Below, piece after piece: positions 49,502 to 58,094 of a DNA stretch of 64,000 bases; position 1 is the first letter of the stretch, and each line of letters starts with the position of its first letter. Made by a program: the position numbers and the translations under genes. Source of the DNA: Candidatus Fermentimicrarchaeum limneticum (GTDB taxonomy: Archaea; Micrarchaeota; Micrarchaeia; Burarchaeales; Fermentimicrarchaeaceae); NCBI GenBank assembly GCA_013426015.1, contig CP058998.1, positions 434,001 to 498,000 on the forward strand. The letters are read 5' to 3'. Below the pieces are notes generated by a model, which was not told where the DNA came from, did not search any database, and was given only the letters and a program-made list of their open reading frames with translations.

Positions 49502-49975
49502 CTATTCCACGAGTTTTTCAAAGAGACTGCATATCTTGAGAAATGCCTCCTTCCTTTTCTTCTCCGGAAGTTTGAGGAATTTCTCCCTGAGCCTGTTGAA
49601 TTTCTCAAATTCTTCAATAAGCCCCTTTATTTCAATATCATCAAAGTTGTATATTATCTTTATTACGAGCGGTAGGAATACAGTGGACATGTCCCCCTTC
49701 TGCATCATTCTCTCCCTGCCTTCTGCGAGATGTTTCATCCCACGGGCAGTAATCAGATAGGTTATCTCCCTTCTCCCCTCACCCGCCGAGAGCTCAGATT
49801 TAACCAGCCCATCCATCTCCATTTTCCTCAGGAGCGGGTATATTGCTCCGGGACTCGGTTTCCACTTCGCCGATGTGAGTTCAGCTATTCTTTCGGTTAT
49901 CATTTTGCCGGAAACTGGCTTCTCCGCCTCGCAGAGTACGAAAAGCTTCAGCAAGTCTTTTGCAAATATTTTCAT
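49502..49975 (-). CDS. PadR-family transcriptional regulator
   Basis: 157 residues. Winged helix DLLKLFVLCEAEKPVSGKMITERIAELTSAKWKPSPGAIYPLLRKMEMDGLVKSELSAGEGRREITYLITARGMKHLAEG, followed by a helical dimerisation arm. First gene of the six-gene export operon, so it probably represses it in the absence of the exported compound. A direct repeat in its promoter is the likely operator. Confidence 0.93.
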   Translation of the reverse strand: MKIFAKDLLKLFVLCEAEKPVSGKMITERIAELTSAKWKPSPGAIYPLLRKMEMDGLVKSELSAGEGRREITYLITARGMKHLAEGRERMMQKGDMSTVFLPLVIKIIYNFDDIEIKGLIEEFEKFNRLREKFLKLPEKKRKEAFLKICSLFEKLVE

Positions 49976-49985
49976 ATCTGATTTG

Positions 49986-50012
49986 ATATATAACTGAAAA
50001 GATATATAAAGA
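49986..50012 (-). promoter_or_regulatory. padR promoter with direct repeat
   Basis: On the plus strand GATATATAA-CTGAAAA-GATATATAA: two 9-base repeats 16 bases apart. One copy is the TATA box of the minus-strand operon, so a bound PadR would block it. The second copy lies just before the ATG. Confidence 0.55.
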
Positions 50013-50054
50013 GTGCAGTTTCTTTTAGGCTACGTGATTGCTTCGTGACATGCT

Positions 50055-50076
50055 CCCACCCCTAAAGGATGTGGGG
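50055..50076. other. hairpin CCCAC...GTGGG, possible transposon end relic
   Basis: CCCACCCCTAAAGGATGTGGGG followed by TTTCTCGCTCGC. The layout recalls the subterminal hairpins of IS200/IS605-type ends, but no transposase or TnpB is near. Weak. Confidence 0.2.
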
Positions 50077-50153
50077 TTTCTCGCTCGCTTCTGCTAACCT
50101 GCCAAAGGCTGTTTGATGATAATTTAATATATGGGGATTTCCAAAAATAAGTT

Positions 50154-50720
50154 ATGAAGAAGGGCAAAGAGGTATCTCTGAAGGACAGGCTAGGGCTTTT
50201 TCTAAGCAACTATAAGGAGCTTCATGAGGCTGCAGTCACGCATCAGCACGAGGGAGTGGGCAGGACGGCAGTAGACATCATTGCAGGAAGCAGGATGCTT
50301 TCGGAATGGGATAAGAGCCAGTACTTCGGTGACACTGCCATATTCTCCCCCCACCTGTCGGTTGCGGAGAACGCTTGGAGCAGGATAGAGGAGGGCAGCG
50401 CCCCGGAGCTGAGCAAGCTCGACAGGGCGAAGTTCATTGCGAGCTTCTCAAAGCACGAGCCAGTTGCAATTGACGCGCTGGACTTCATAGAGAGGAGCGA
50501 CATCCATGAGGAGGACAAGGTCAAGAATGCAATGTATATAGGAGCGCATACGGCTTACCTGTCAATTGCAAAGAGGACGCTTAACCTAATAATTAGAAGC
50601 AGGCTGAGGGGCGATGAGAAGTTGAGATACGTAAGAGAGCTCGCCCAGGCATCAAAGCACAGGGATATTAGAAGCAAAGCAACTAAGTGGCTTGACGATT
50701 TCAAGGTTGTGCGGGGCTGA
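50154..50720 (+). CDS. hypothetical helical-repeat protein
   Basis: 188 residues, all-helical, with motifs of similar length repeating about every 35-40 residues (VGRTAVDIIAGSRMLSEWDKSQYFGDTA; SVAENAWSRIEEGSAPELSKLDRAKFIAS; PVAIDALDFIERSDIHEEDKVKNAMYIG; SIAKRTLNLIIRSRLRGDEKLRYVRELA), so it is a HEAT-like repeat protein. The role is unknown. A TATA-like TTTAATATATG precedes it by about 25 bases; it converges with alaS. Confidence 0.65.
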   Translation: MKKGKEVSLKDRLGLFLSNYKELHEAAVTHQHEGVGRTAVDIIAGSRMLSEWDKSQYFGDTAIFSPHLSVAENAWSRIEEGSAPELSKLDRAKFIASFSKHEPVAIDALDFIERSDIHEEDKVKNAMYIGAHTAYLSIAKRTLNLIIRSRLRGDEKLRYVRELAQASKHRDIRSKATKWLDDFKVVRG

Positions 50721-50721
50721 T

Positions 50722-53367
50722 CTACTCCTTGAATGAGACTTTCCCCTTAGTTCTACCTCTGGCAAAAGTCTTGCTGCCTCCCCCCGCACCGCCGAATTTA
50801 GAATACAGTTCTGAAAGTAGTTTGTCCGCCTCCCTTTCCGAACCTTCAAGTGTCGCAGCAACCACGTCATTGTTCTGGTTGGCAAGCACTGCTACTACCT
50901 CCTCCTCCGCAACGTGCAGAGCAATCTTCTCCAGGAGCTTAGCATCAACGTCCAGAACCTTCCTGACAATTCCATTCTTCGCCTCTGCAACCAGTTTACT
51001 GGCCTCCAGCTCCGCTATCCTCTCCTCCAGTTCCTCTACCTTCTTCCCCCTCTCCTTCCACTCGGTGAAGAATCTGTCCTCCGTAGATGCAAGCTGCTCT
51101 GGCGAAACCTTCAGCTTCTCAGAAGCAGTCCTCAGCATATCATCCTCCTTCTGCACGTATTTCAAGGCTTCCTCGCCTGCAACAAACTCAATCCTGCTGA
51201 CCCCGTCCTGGATTCTCTCCTCTTTTATTATCTTTATCATCCCTACCTTGCCAGTGCTGGGCAGATGCAAGCCAGCGCACGCCTCTGCATCAACCCCCCC
51301 CTCAACCTCGACTATCCGTATTACCCTCTCAGGACATGCGCCTCCCTGGTATATGCTGAACCCGTACTTCCTCTCTGCCTCTCCCCTCTCCATGTTCATT
51401 ATATTTATCTTCCTGTCTTCGAGCACGATCCTGTTCGCGACAGACTCTATGCGCCGTATCTGCTCAAGCGAGAGCTTCTCGTAATGCGTTATGTCCAGAT
51501 GCGCCCTCTCCTTCTCCTTCTTTGCCCCTGCCTGCCAGATGTGGCTTCCAAGGACGTTCCTGCATGCGTAATTCAGTATGTGCGTAGCACTGTGGTGCCT
51601 CATGAGGGCTTTCCTCGTCTCGCCATCAACATGGAGGTAGACCCTCTGCCCTTCGTTGAACTCCGGCTTCTCGAGAACGTGGAACACGACTCCCGCAACC
51701 TTCTGCACATCCAAAACTTTCACTCCGTTGATTGTTCCCAGGTCTGCAGCCTGCCCTCCACCCTCAGGGTAGAAGATTGTTGCATCCAGGACAACGGCGC
51801 CGTTCCTCACCGCGACTACCGTTGAGTCCAGTTCCAGCTTTTCTGCATCCTCGTAGTAAACCGCCCTTGTCTCCGGCAAGCCGGTTGCATCAAAACGGGA
51901 CTTTTCCTCCTTCTCAGCAATGTGGTTCCTGGTGAGCGCATCGTAGAAATCCGCCGGAATCTTCACTTCAACCTTCTCCTCCCTCGCAACCTTGTGGATA
52001 AGTTCTGGAGTTATCCCCTGCGATTCATATAGCTTCGCCAACTGGTCTGATGAGAAGCTGCTGCCCTTCTCAAGTATGTCAGCAACAATCCTCCTTGACT
52101 TCTTTATTGTCAAGCCGTACCTGCCCTCCTCAGCATCTATGATTTTCTGCATGTGCGGGAGGTTCTCAAGCAGCTCAGGGAAGAGCGGCTTCAGCTCTCT
52201 GCAGTTCAGCTCGATTATGTCATTTATCCTGAACGGGAAGTTGAACTCCTCTATGAAGCTCAGCGCCCTCCTCAGCACAACCCTGAGGTTGTACCCCCCT
52301 CCTGTGTTGCTCGGAAGCGCACCATCCGTTATCGCATAGGCCAGTGTTCGTGCATGATCGCAGATCGCGTATATCGCCTCAAGCGGCGCTATCTTGGATT
52401 CCAGCTGCTCGGCAGTTACTCCAAGTGACTTTGCAATGTCCATCCTCACCTTGTCGATATCAGTTGCAACATCCATGTCCAGCGAACCGCTCATCTTGGA
52501 GTACTTCAGGAACAGCTCCGGGTCATGTTCAATGCCAGCCTCCCTCTTCATCTTTTCCACAATCGGACCGAAGACGGCATCGTAGCTGGTGGGAGTGCCC
52601 TGCGTTATCCATGTGAATCTCTCAAGCCCCGCACCCATGTCGATTACTTTCTCATCCATCTCCCTGTAGCTGTTAATGTCACCTAGGAACTGGGTGAAGA
52701 CTGCGTTGCCCAGTTCCAGCCCTCTCACATAGTATTCAAGCGAAAAGCCGAATGCGCCGTAGCCTATCCATGCATCCTCTACGAAGACTATCTCCTCCTT
52801 TGGAATCCCGAAAACGCTGTTCAAAAGCTCGAAGTCAAGCTCGATGCACCGGTCCTTCCAGTAGCCCTTCTCGTTGGCAAGCGCGTGCTGTCCAATCATG
52901 ACAAAGGAGCTGTAGTGCCTGCCTGTTATCCCTATGTTGGGTATGTCCGAGAACCTCAGGCAGACCTGCGGGACGATGAGGGGGTTGGCCGGCAGCTCGA
53001 AGGCAACCATCCCTTTATCTATCCTCTGGAAGTCTATTATTGATGCCACTGTGAAGAACAGGTCGGGCCTCCAGCGGGACACGACAGGGTATCTCCTAAC
53101 CGAAGTGTGTCCTTTTGAAACGAAAAACTTGTCAATCTCCTTCCATGTGTCGGCATAGCTGAACCTCTTCTTTGTAGGAGGGTCGCCTATGAACCCATAG
53201 CTCTGGCACGTGACTTCGGGGCAAGTCATGCTGTCAGTGAGAGTCCAGAAGAATTTGCCGCATTTCTGGCACTTCTTCCTAGAGTAGCCCTCCTTCTTGA
53301 AAAGCTCCACTTTCCAGTACTTTTCATGGTCTTTCTGGAACTTCTGTATGAGTTCTTTCTTTCCCAT
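50722..53367 (-). CDS. alaS: alanyl-tRNA synthetase
   Basis: 881 residues, archaeal type. N-terminal part with a Cys pair module (CQKCGKFFWTLTDSMTCPEVTC), class II catalytic core (RRYPVVSRWRPDLFFTVASIIDFQ, FELPANPLIVPQVCLRFSDIPNIGITGRHYSSFVMIGQHA), the editing domain with GGGQAADLG, HHSATHILNYACRNVLG and AEACAGLHLP zinc ligands, and a C-terminal DHHA1-type domain ending in GGAGGGSKTFARG. All parts are present. It recognises G3:U70 in tRNA-Ala, seen in the tRNA at 28952. Confidence 0.97.
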   Translation of the reverse strand: MGKKELIQKFQKDHEKYWKVELFKKEGYSRKKCQKCGKFFWTLTDSMTCPEVTCQSYGFIGDPPTKKRFSYADTWKEIDKFFVSKGHTSVRRYPVVSRWRPDLFFTVASIIDFQRIDKGMVAFELPANPLIVPQVCLRFSDIPNIGITGRHYSSFVMIGQHALANEKGYWKDRCIELDFELLNSVFGIPKEEIVFVEDAWIGYGAFGFSLEYYVRGLELGNAVFTQFLGDINSYREMDEKVIDMGAGLERFTWITQGTPTSYDAVFGPIVEKMKREAGIEHDPELFLKYSKMSGSLDMDVATDIDKVRMDIAKSLGVTAEQLESKIAPLEAIYAICDHARTLAYAITDGALPSNTGGGYNLRVVLRRALSFIEEFNFPFRINDIIELNCRELKPLFPELLENLPHMQKIIDAEEGRYGLTIKKSRRIVADILEKGSSFSSDQLAKLYESQGITPELIHKVAREEKVEVKIPADFYDALTRNHIAEKEEKSRFDATGLPETRAVYYEDAEKLELDSTVVAVRNGAVVLDATIFYPEGGGQAADLGTINGVKVLDVQKVAGVVFHVLEKPEFNEGQRVYLHVDGETRKALMRHHSATHILNYACRNVLGSHIWQAGAKKEKERAHLDITHYEKLSLEQIRRIESVANRIVLEDRKINIMNMERGEAERKYGFSIYQGGACPERVIRIVEVEGGVDAEACAGLHLPSTGKVGMIKIIKEERIQDGVSRIEFVAGEEALKYVQKEDDMLRTASEKLKVSPEQLASTEDRFFTEWKERGKKVEELEERIAELEASKLVAEAKNGIVRKVLDVDAKLLEKIALHVAEEEVVAVLANQNNDVVAATLEGSEREADKLLSELYSKFGGAGGGSKTFARGRTKGKVSFKE

Positions 53368-53414
53368 GACAACCAGAAGGATTTGTGAAACGGTATATTA
53401 AAGCTTTTTTGGTC

Positions 53415-54053
53415 TCATCTCTTCTTCTCCTTCTGGTATTCAACGTAGGAGTAGGTGATGATGTAGACCATGACAACAATGACCGGGATGAGTATGAAGA
53501 ATGCAGCGTAGGACGGGAGGAATATGCCGAGCAGTGAGATTACGGCTGTCGCCTTCAGCAGCACTCCTCCGCGTTTATGCGTCTTGCTCCAAACTCTATC
53601 ACTGCTTAGCGTCCACGGGGTCTGTATGCCGATGAACCAGTTTCTTTTTGCATTCTCAGTCAGAACACCTGCGCAATAGAGGAGTATTCCGAAAGCAGGG
53701 GCGAGAAGCTGCACCATGTTGAATTCCAACCCGAAGTTCCAGATGAGGGTCAGGAGGTATATGTAAAGCAGGAACAGAGAAAAGACGACTATGAACATAT
53801 CGTAGTAGTCCCTGAACTTCTCAATGTTTGATTTGAGCGGGTCTATGACGGGTATGATGATGAAAAACACTGAAAGCAGCGCTAGGAGGATCGGCATGAG
53901 GAAGGTCCCCCAGAATTTGGGCATGTAGCCGTCGACCTCGCCCGCCATGTTCCAGTGGGACGCGACCTTTTCGGGCATGCGTGGGTAGAGGTAAGCACCG
54001 ATGATGAAGGAGACCAGGATTATTGCGACTACGGCCGCTTCGCTTTTTCTCAT
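53415..54053 (-). CDS. SdpI-like membrane protein (DUF1648/SdpI)
   Basis: 212 residues, six membrane segments. SHWNMAGEVDGYMPKFWGTFLMPILLALLSVFF is a DUF1648 signature, and ENAKRNWFIGIQTPWTLSSDRVWSKTHKRGGVLLK is the SdpI signature. In Bacillus SdpI gives immunity to a killing peptide and signals its presence. In archaea the role is unknown. It runs away from the GNAT gene behind it. Confidence 0.88.
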   Translation of the reverse strand: MRKSEAAVVAIILVSFIIGAYLYPRMPEKVASHWNMAGEVDGYMPKFWGTFLMPILLALLSVFFIIIPVIDPLKSNIEKFRDYYDMFIVVFSLFLLYIYLLTLIWNFGLEFNMVQLLAPAFGILLYCAGVLTENAKRNWFIGIQTPWTLSSDRVWSKTHKRGGVLLKATAVISLLGIFLPSYAAFFILIPVIVVMVYIITYSYVEYQKEKKR

Positions 54054-54096
54054 GTATACACCATTCCCTTGCGATGTTTAAAAATATTCTGGTTCG

Positions 54097-54576
54097 TCAG
54101 AGTATTTTCTCCATTGGGGCGACGACGAACCCCCCACCAACCCTCTGCTCAACATCCCCGGCGTAGTGATAGCCCCTGTTTCTCAGAAAATCGCGGGCGT
54201 TTGGGGTGAGGGGCAGTATGCTCGAGCTCTTAACTCCAAGTTCTTTGAGTCTCTTTTCGCTCTCCTCCAGCAACGCCCCTCCAATACCCTGTTTTCTGTA
54301 CCTGAAAGACACTGCTATCAGAAGCTCCGCATTCTCGTGATCTTCTAGGAGAGCAACAGCACCTCCGATTACCTTTTTTGTCTCCTTATCAACTGCTATG
54401 AGTTCAACGCAGGGTTTTCTGCAAGGTTCTTTCTCAACGGTTTTCATGCCTGCTTCTGTGTAGACTCTTGAGAGTTGATTCCTCTCCTTCTCGCTCTCAA
54501 GTGCCTTTATAACGAATTTTGCTTCTGCAAGCTCATCCTTCCTAACACTTTTCAGAGCCATAGTCAGTTTGCTCAT
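54097..54576 (-). CDS. GNAT-family N-acetyltransferase
   Basis: 159 residues. The acetyl-CoA motif VSFRYRKQGIGGALLEESEKRLKELGV (about 90-116) follows beta strands ELIAVDKETKKVIGGAVALLEDHENAELLIAV; the C-terminal ARDFLRNRGYHYAGDVEQRVGGGFVVAPMEK completes the fold. Substrate unknown. Confidence 0.88.
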   Translation of the reverse strand: MSKLTMALKSVRKDELAEAKFVIKALESEKERNQLSRVYTEAGMKTVEKEPCRKPCVELIAVDKETKKVIGGAVALLEDHENAELLIAVSFRYRKQGIGGALLEESEKRLKELGVKSSSILPLTPNARDFLRNRGYHYAGDVEQRVGGGFVVAPMEKIL

Positions 54577-54643
54577 TCAGAGTATATATGGGACAGGGTT
54601 GCGATTAGTAGGATTTATAAGTATTTTTCTGCTAAAGTAATGG

Positions 54644-54715
54644 GGGCCCGTAGTCGAGTGGTAAGACGTCAGTCTCACACACTGAAGATCCCCGGTTCGA
54701 TCCCGGGCGGGCCCA
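54644..54715 (+). tRNA. tRNA-Val(CAC)
   Basis: 72 bases: acceptor GGGCCCG/CGGGCCC, D-arm TAGTCGAGTGGTAAGAC, anticodon arm TCAGT-CTCACAC-ACTGA with anticodon CAC, T-arm CCCGG-TTCGATC-CCGGG, discriminator A. No intron, CCA not encoded. TATA-like GATTTATAAG is about 30 bases upstream. Confidence 0.93.
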
Positions 54716-54761
54716 CTCGGATAAGCATTTTAAAGCTTTGATTGGATAATAGACAACCTGA

Positions 54762-54836
54762 GCTCCGATCATCTAGTCCGGTTAAGGATTCAGGCTTCTC
54801 GAGCCTGCAACCCGGGTTCGAATCCCGGTCGGAGCA
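54762..54836 (+). tRNA. tRNA-Glu(CTC)
   Basis: 75 bases: acceptor GCTCCGA/TCGGAGC, anticodon arm CAGGC-TTCTCGA-GCCTG with anticodon CTC, T-arm CCGGG-TTCGAAT-CCCGG, discriminator A. No intron, CCA not encoded. Followed at once by the hairpin CTGAGCC-ATA-GGCTCAG (54837-54853). Confidence 0.93.
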
Positions 54837-54853
54837 CTGAGCCATAGGCTCAG
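54837..54853 (+). terminator. hairpin after tRNA-Glu
   Basis: CTGAGCC-ATA-GGCTCAG, a perfect 7-base stem directly after the tRNA; terminator or processing element. Confidence 0.5.
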
Positions 54854-54911
54854 GTTGCCACCTGTCCAAGCGATTTTTCCTTGTTCCCGAGGGTGGTTCT
54901 GAGTGGCAAGG

Positions 54912-55010
54912 TTTAAATAGACTGCTACGACTCTTCGTCCGCTAGGGGAGCAACACTTGACCTGACCTCAGATCAGACGGCTGCCCGTTGACCCTTTCCA
55001 TGTGCCACAG
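54912..55010 (+). ncRNA. possible non-coding RNA gene
   Basis: A good TATA box (TTTAAATAG, 54912-54920) is followed not by an ORF but by a structured GC-rich stretch containing the quasi-palindrome TGACCTGACCTCAGATCA (about 54958-54975) and ACGG-CTG-CCCGT. The segment is about 90 bases and ends at the convergent ABC gene. No known RNA family is recognised. Confidence 0.3.
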
Positions 55011-55025
55011 TGTAGCTATTGGCGT

Positions 55026-56966
55026 TTATAAGCTCTGCTGCACTCTATCCCCAAGGAGTTTTGTTGAAGCCACAATGCCAAGCACCGCCCAAAACAATAA
55101 TCCGAAAGTGTTGAGCCCCGCCCTAATTACTTCGGTTTGGCTGTACAAAAGGAGGCTTTCAAGCAGCTTTATTCCTTGCGTTAATGGAAGCAGCGTGCTG
55201 AACGCCTGTATTTCGGAGACCATTAGCTCTCGCGGGAAGAAGATTCCTGAGAGGAACAGCAACGGCAAGCAGATTACGAGTGAGGAGAGCATTGCGGTGT
55301 TCTCGCTTTCCGCAAAGATTGCAATAATCATTCCGATGGACGCGAAGGATAGCGACATTAAGCCAGCGACAAGAATTGATTGCGGCAGGTTATACCAGTT
55401 GATTGCCAAGCCAAAAGCTAGGGAACCCACAAGATAGACCAGTATCACCTGGAAGATTGCGACAAGCATGGTCAAAGCCACCTTTGAAAGCACGAGCTCG
55501 ATTGGATTCACTGGGGACATCATTGTCCTCTTCAAAGTGCCGCTGGACCTCTCTTTAAGCAGGATGATGGCTGAAAAAAGTACTGTGACGAACATCAAAA
55601 TGACTCCCACTAGGGCGGGAAATATGCTTTCAATCCTGCGAATGCCAGAAAGGCGCTTTACCTCCTCAAAAAGGATTGGCGTCACGATGCTATCCGGCCC
55701 CCTGGACGTGAGCGTGTCAAGCACATCCTTGGCTGAGAGGGTGCTCGTTTTCAAGCCAGAAATCCCTTCCGAAAGGGATGCGACAATGCCGCCCATTGAA
55801 TCCATATCTTCCGTGCTCGCCTGCTTGAGTTCCTCCAGTTGCAATACCGCGTTCTCCATAGAAGCAATTGACGCCTCTAATTCGTTAAGCTCGTAGACTG
55901 AATCAAGGTGGGTGCTCGTGTTGACCACCCCTTCCCGGATTATTGCGAGCCTGATTCTCGTTGCATTGCTTTCATTTGCAAGCTGGTCGACAAACACCGC
56001 CTGTTCAGCCATACTGTTTGACAGCTCGCCAAGCGATTCATTCACGGTGATTAAGTCCTTGCAGAGGAGCACCCAGCGCTGGACTGGGGCTTCGGTCACG
56101 TTCTCAAAAGCCGCTGCATCCGGGCAGAACGCATCATTATACATTTGGGTCAAGTCGCTGGAAGTGCGGGAAATGTTTGAGCGCACCGAGAGAATGCCCG
56201 TGGAAATGTTCGTTGCGGTATCGTAGATGGCGCTCATCCTGGCATCAAGATAATCAATGTCTGAGACGGAATTGTTCATTTCGCTCTTCAGCGAGTCAAT
56301 GCCCTCTTGAAGCGATGAAAGGCTGCCTTTCGAAGAGTTGATCGAAGCCCTAAAGGAGGCAGTATCTATCGCTGCGATGCGGTCCCGGGTCTCTTTAAGG
56401 CTGTCCTGGATTTGAGCGGTTTCAGCGCTTGCATTGTCCAGGCTATTTGAAAGGTTCTCTAGCCCCGCACTCATATTTTCGAGAGTGGACCAGGTTGCGC
56501 CAATGAAACGCGCGCTGACCTCCTTTGAAGCGCCGTAGGCTATGCCGCGCGCAACAGACCCGACAAGGCCAGCAACTTCCGGCCTTGCGTTGTCAGTCAT
56601 CACGGTTAGCTTTCCCTGCGAGCCATTTGCAATGTTATTTGAGAAGCCATCATAGATGACAATGACTGCAAGGACATTCCCATTGCCAAGCTCCCCATCA
56701 GCTTGTGCAAGGCAGCCTTGGTCGCTTGAAACATTTGCGTTGAAGACTTTTGACATCTCTTGCGCGACCACTGTCGCCTCTGGGCCGGAATCCATCTGGC
56801 AGATGGCCACCGGAATGCGCTTCATAGAAGTCTCCTGGGAGCTATCCGTGAAAACTAATCCTGCAAGGATTGTTATCACAACCGGGGCAAGGAGTATGAG
56901 TGAAAGCGTTTTCCTGTCGCGGGAGATTTCAATCAGGTCTTTAAAGAGGAGCCAAAGGAGCCTCAT
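55026..56966 (-). CDS. ABC-2 type permease with large extracellular coiled-coil domain
   Basis: 646 residues. First membrane helix (TLSLILLAPVVITILAGLVF), a roughly 380-residue outward domain with long coiled coils (ENLSNSLDNASAETAQIQDSLKETRDRIAAID; SVYELNELEASIASMENAVLQLEELKQAS), and five C-terminal membrane helices with FFPRELM and LPLTQGIKLLESLLLYSQ. This layout matches YhgE/Pip-like or DUF3533-type exporters within the ABC-2 group. Its ATG overlaps the stop of the ATPase gene. Substrate unknown. Confidence 0.88.
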   Translation of the reverse strand: MRLLWLLFKDLIEISRDRKTLSLILLAPVVITILAGLVFTDSSQETSMKRIPVAICQMDSGPEATVVAQEMSKVFNANVSSDQGCLAQADGELGNGNVLAVIVIYDGFSNNIANGSQGKLTVMTDNARPEVAGLVGSVARGIAYGASKEVSARFIGATWSTLENMSAGLENLSNSLDNASAETAQIQDSLKETRDRIAAIDTASFRASINSSKGSLSSLQEGIDSLKSEMNNSVSDIDYLDARMSAIYDTATNISTGILSVRSNISRTSSDLTQMYNDAFCPDAAAFENVTEAPVQRWVLLCKDLITVNESLGELSNSMAEQAVFVDQLANESNATRIRLAIIREGVVNTSTHLDSVYELNELEASIASMENAVLQLEELKQASTEDMDSMGGIVASLSEGISGLKTSTLSAKDVLDTLTSRGPDSIVTPILFEEVKRLSGIRRIESIFPALVGVILMFVTVLFSAIILLKERSSGTLKRTMMSPVNPIELVLSKVALTMLVAIFQVILVYLVGSLAFGLAINWYNLPQSILVAGLMSLSFASIGMIIAIFAESENTAMLSSLVICLPLLFLSGIFFPRELMVSEIQAFSTLLPLTQGIKLLESLLLYSQTEVIRAGLNTFGLLFWAVLGIVASTKLLGDRVQQSL

Positions 56967-57853
56967 CGCTTCACCTCTGCCATTTTCATAAAGAGGTCTT
57001 CAAGGGTGGGATTGTTCACGTTTATCCGCGCAATTTTTTCACCAAAAACCTTTGATGCGAGCGGAATGACTCGCTCGGGCTCGTTGCATTCAATCGTGAT
57101 TGTCGTGCCGGACTGCAGCACCTTGTCCTCCGGATGAATGGAGAGGCGTTTCAATTCCGCGCTTGTTGGCACCTTGTTGAGCTCAACCGTAACCACTGAA
57201 TGCAACGTCTTGCGCTTCAAGCGTAACGGGGTATCCACGTCAACCAGCCTGCCGCTGTCGAGAATTGCTATGCGGTCGCACAAGTACTCCGCCTCATCCA
57301 TATAATGGGTGGTCAAAAGAATCGTGATTCCCTCCTTTTGCACATCTTTGATTGTCTTCCACAGCGCCCGCCTCGCAATTGGGTCTAGGCCAGAGGTAGG
57401 CTCGTCGAGAATCAAGAGCTTCGGGTTGTAAACCATCGAGCAAGCCAAGTTCAGCCTGCGCCTCATCCCACCAGAGAGATCCCTAGCCCTCGCCTCCGCC
57501 TTCCCGTCAAGGCCAAGAACTGAAAGTAAGTGCGCTGCAACGATGACCGGATTCTTGATGCCATAAAGGCGGGCGAAGTGAACAACATTCTCAAGGCAAG
57601 TGAGGTCCGCGTACACCGCGTTCTCCTGGGGCGCCAACCCGATTAGCGACCGATCCTTCTTCCCGAACACGGACACGACGCCCGAAGTGGGCTTTGAAAT
57701 AAGGCTGATTATGTTTATGAGCGTGCTCTTTCCCGCGCCGTTATGACCCAAGAGGCCGAAAATCTCACCCTCCCCAATCGAAAAGGATACGCCATCAAGC
57801 GCAGTGAAACTACCGAACCGCTTAACCACATTTTCAACGATTACAGCGTCCAC
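56963..57853 (-). CDS. ABC transporter ATPase
   Basis: 296 residues. Walker A GHNGAGKSTLINII, signature LSGGMRRRLNLACSMVYNP, Walker B LLILDEPTSGLDPIARR, H loop ILLTTHYMDEAEYLCDRIAIL, with the C-terminal DrrA-like tail (ARINVNNPTLEDLFMKMAEVKR). Energises the permease encoded next. The pair sits between tRNA-Glu and a tRNA-Glu-like fragment. Confidence 0.94.
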   Translation of the reverse strand: MDAVIVENVVKRFGSFTALDGVSFSIGEGEIFGLLGHNGAGKSTLINIISLISKPTSGVVSVFGKKDRSLIGLAPQENAVYADLTCLENVVHFARLYGIKNPVIVAAHLLSVLGLDGKAEARARDLSGGMRRRLNLACSMVYNPKLLILDEPTSGLDPIARRALWKTIKDVQKEGITILLTTHYMDEAEYLCDRIAILDSGRLVDVDTPLRLKRKTLHSVVTVELNKVPTSAELKRLSIHPEDKVLQSGTTITIECNEPERVIPLASKVFGEKIARINVNNPTLEDLFMKMAEVKR

Positions 57854-58094
57854 GATGGTATTACACGCACATAGAATAAATAGGTTAAGTAAAAGGGCAT
57901 TCCACGCCGCAGAAGTATTTCTAAGGCTAGGAGTTTAGGAAGAAAAAGTGCAGGGGGAGCAAGCCCTGCCCTGGACTCCGTGCAGACCTTTTTCGGACTG
58001 CTCTGAGCCTAATCCTCTGGTTGCGGTCGGAGCACTTCCGGAGATTTGAACTGGAAATTAATTATTTAAAGAATGCTCGCAATATTGAACCTAG
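57854..58094. other. intergenic stretch with hairpin and inverted tRNA-Glu-like repeat
   Basis: Hairpin GCAGGG-GGAGCAAG-CCCTGC at 57950-57969, then the repeat CTCTGGTTGCGGTCGGAGCAC (within 58009-58036) and a degenerate T-arm-like CCGGAGATTTGAACTGG at 58038-58054. Promoter AATTATTTAAAG near 58061 serves the permease gene. Confidence 0.4.
58009..58036 (+). repeat. tRNA-Glu 3'-end-like repeat, inverted copy 3
   Basis: CGGTCGGAGCACT (58024-58036) equals 54826-54838, the tRNA-Glu acceptor end and its flank. Read in reverse, the 25-base stretch also matches 18951-18975 with three differences. Confidence 0.6.

Noticed and set aside
50041-50110. Possible IS200/IS605 end
   Set aside because: Only one hairpin resembles such an end; no TnpA or TnpB sequence is found nearby, so it is listed only as a weak feature.
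50914-51825. Long plus-strand frames opposite alaS
   Set aside because: alaS is certain from its motifs on the minus strand; the opposite frames have no start signals or domains.
54950-54990. GACCTGACCTCAGATCAGAC resembles the 5' end of eukaryotic large-subunit rRNA
   Set aside because: The likeness covers under 20 bases and nothing before or after matches rRNA; no rRNA gene is here.
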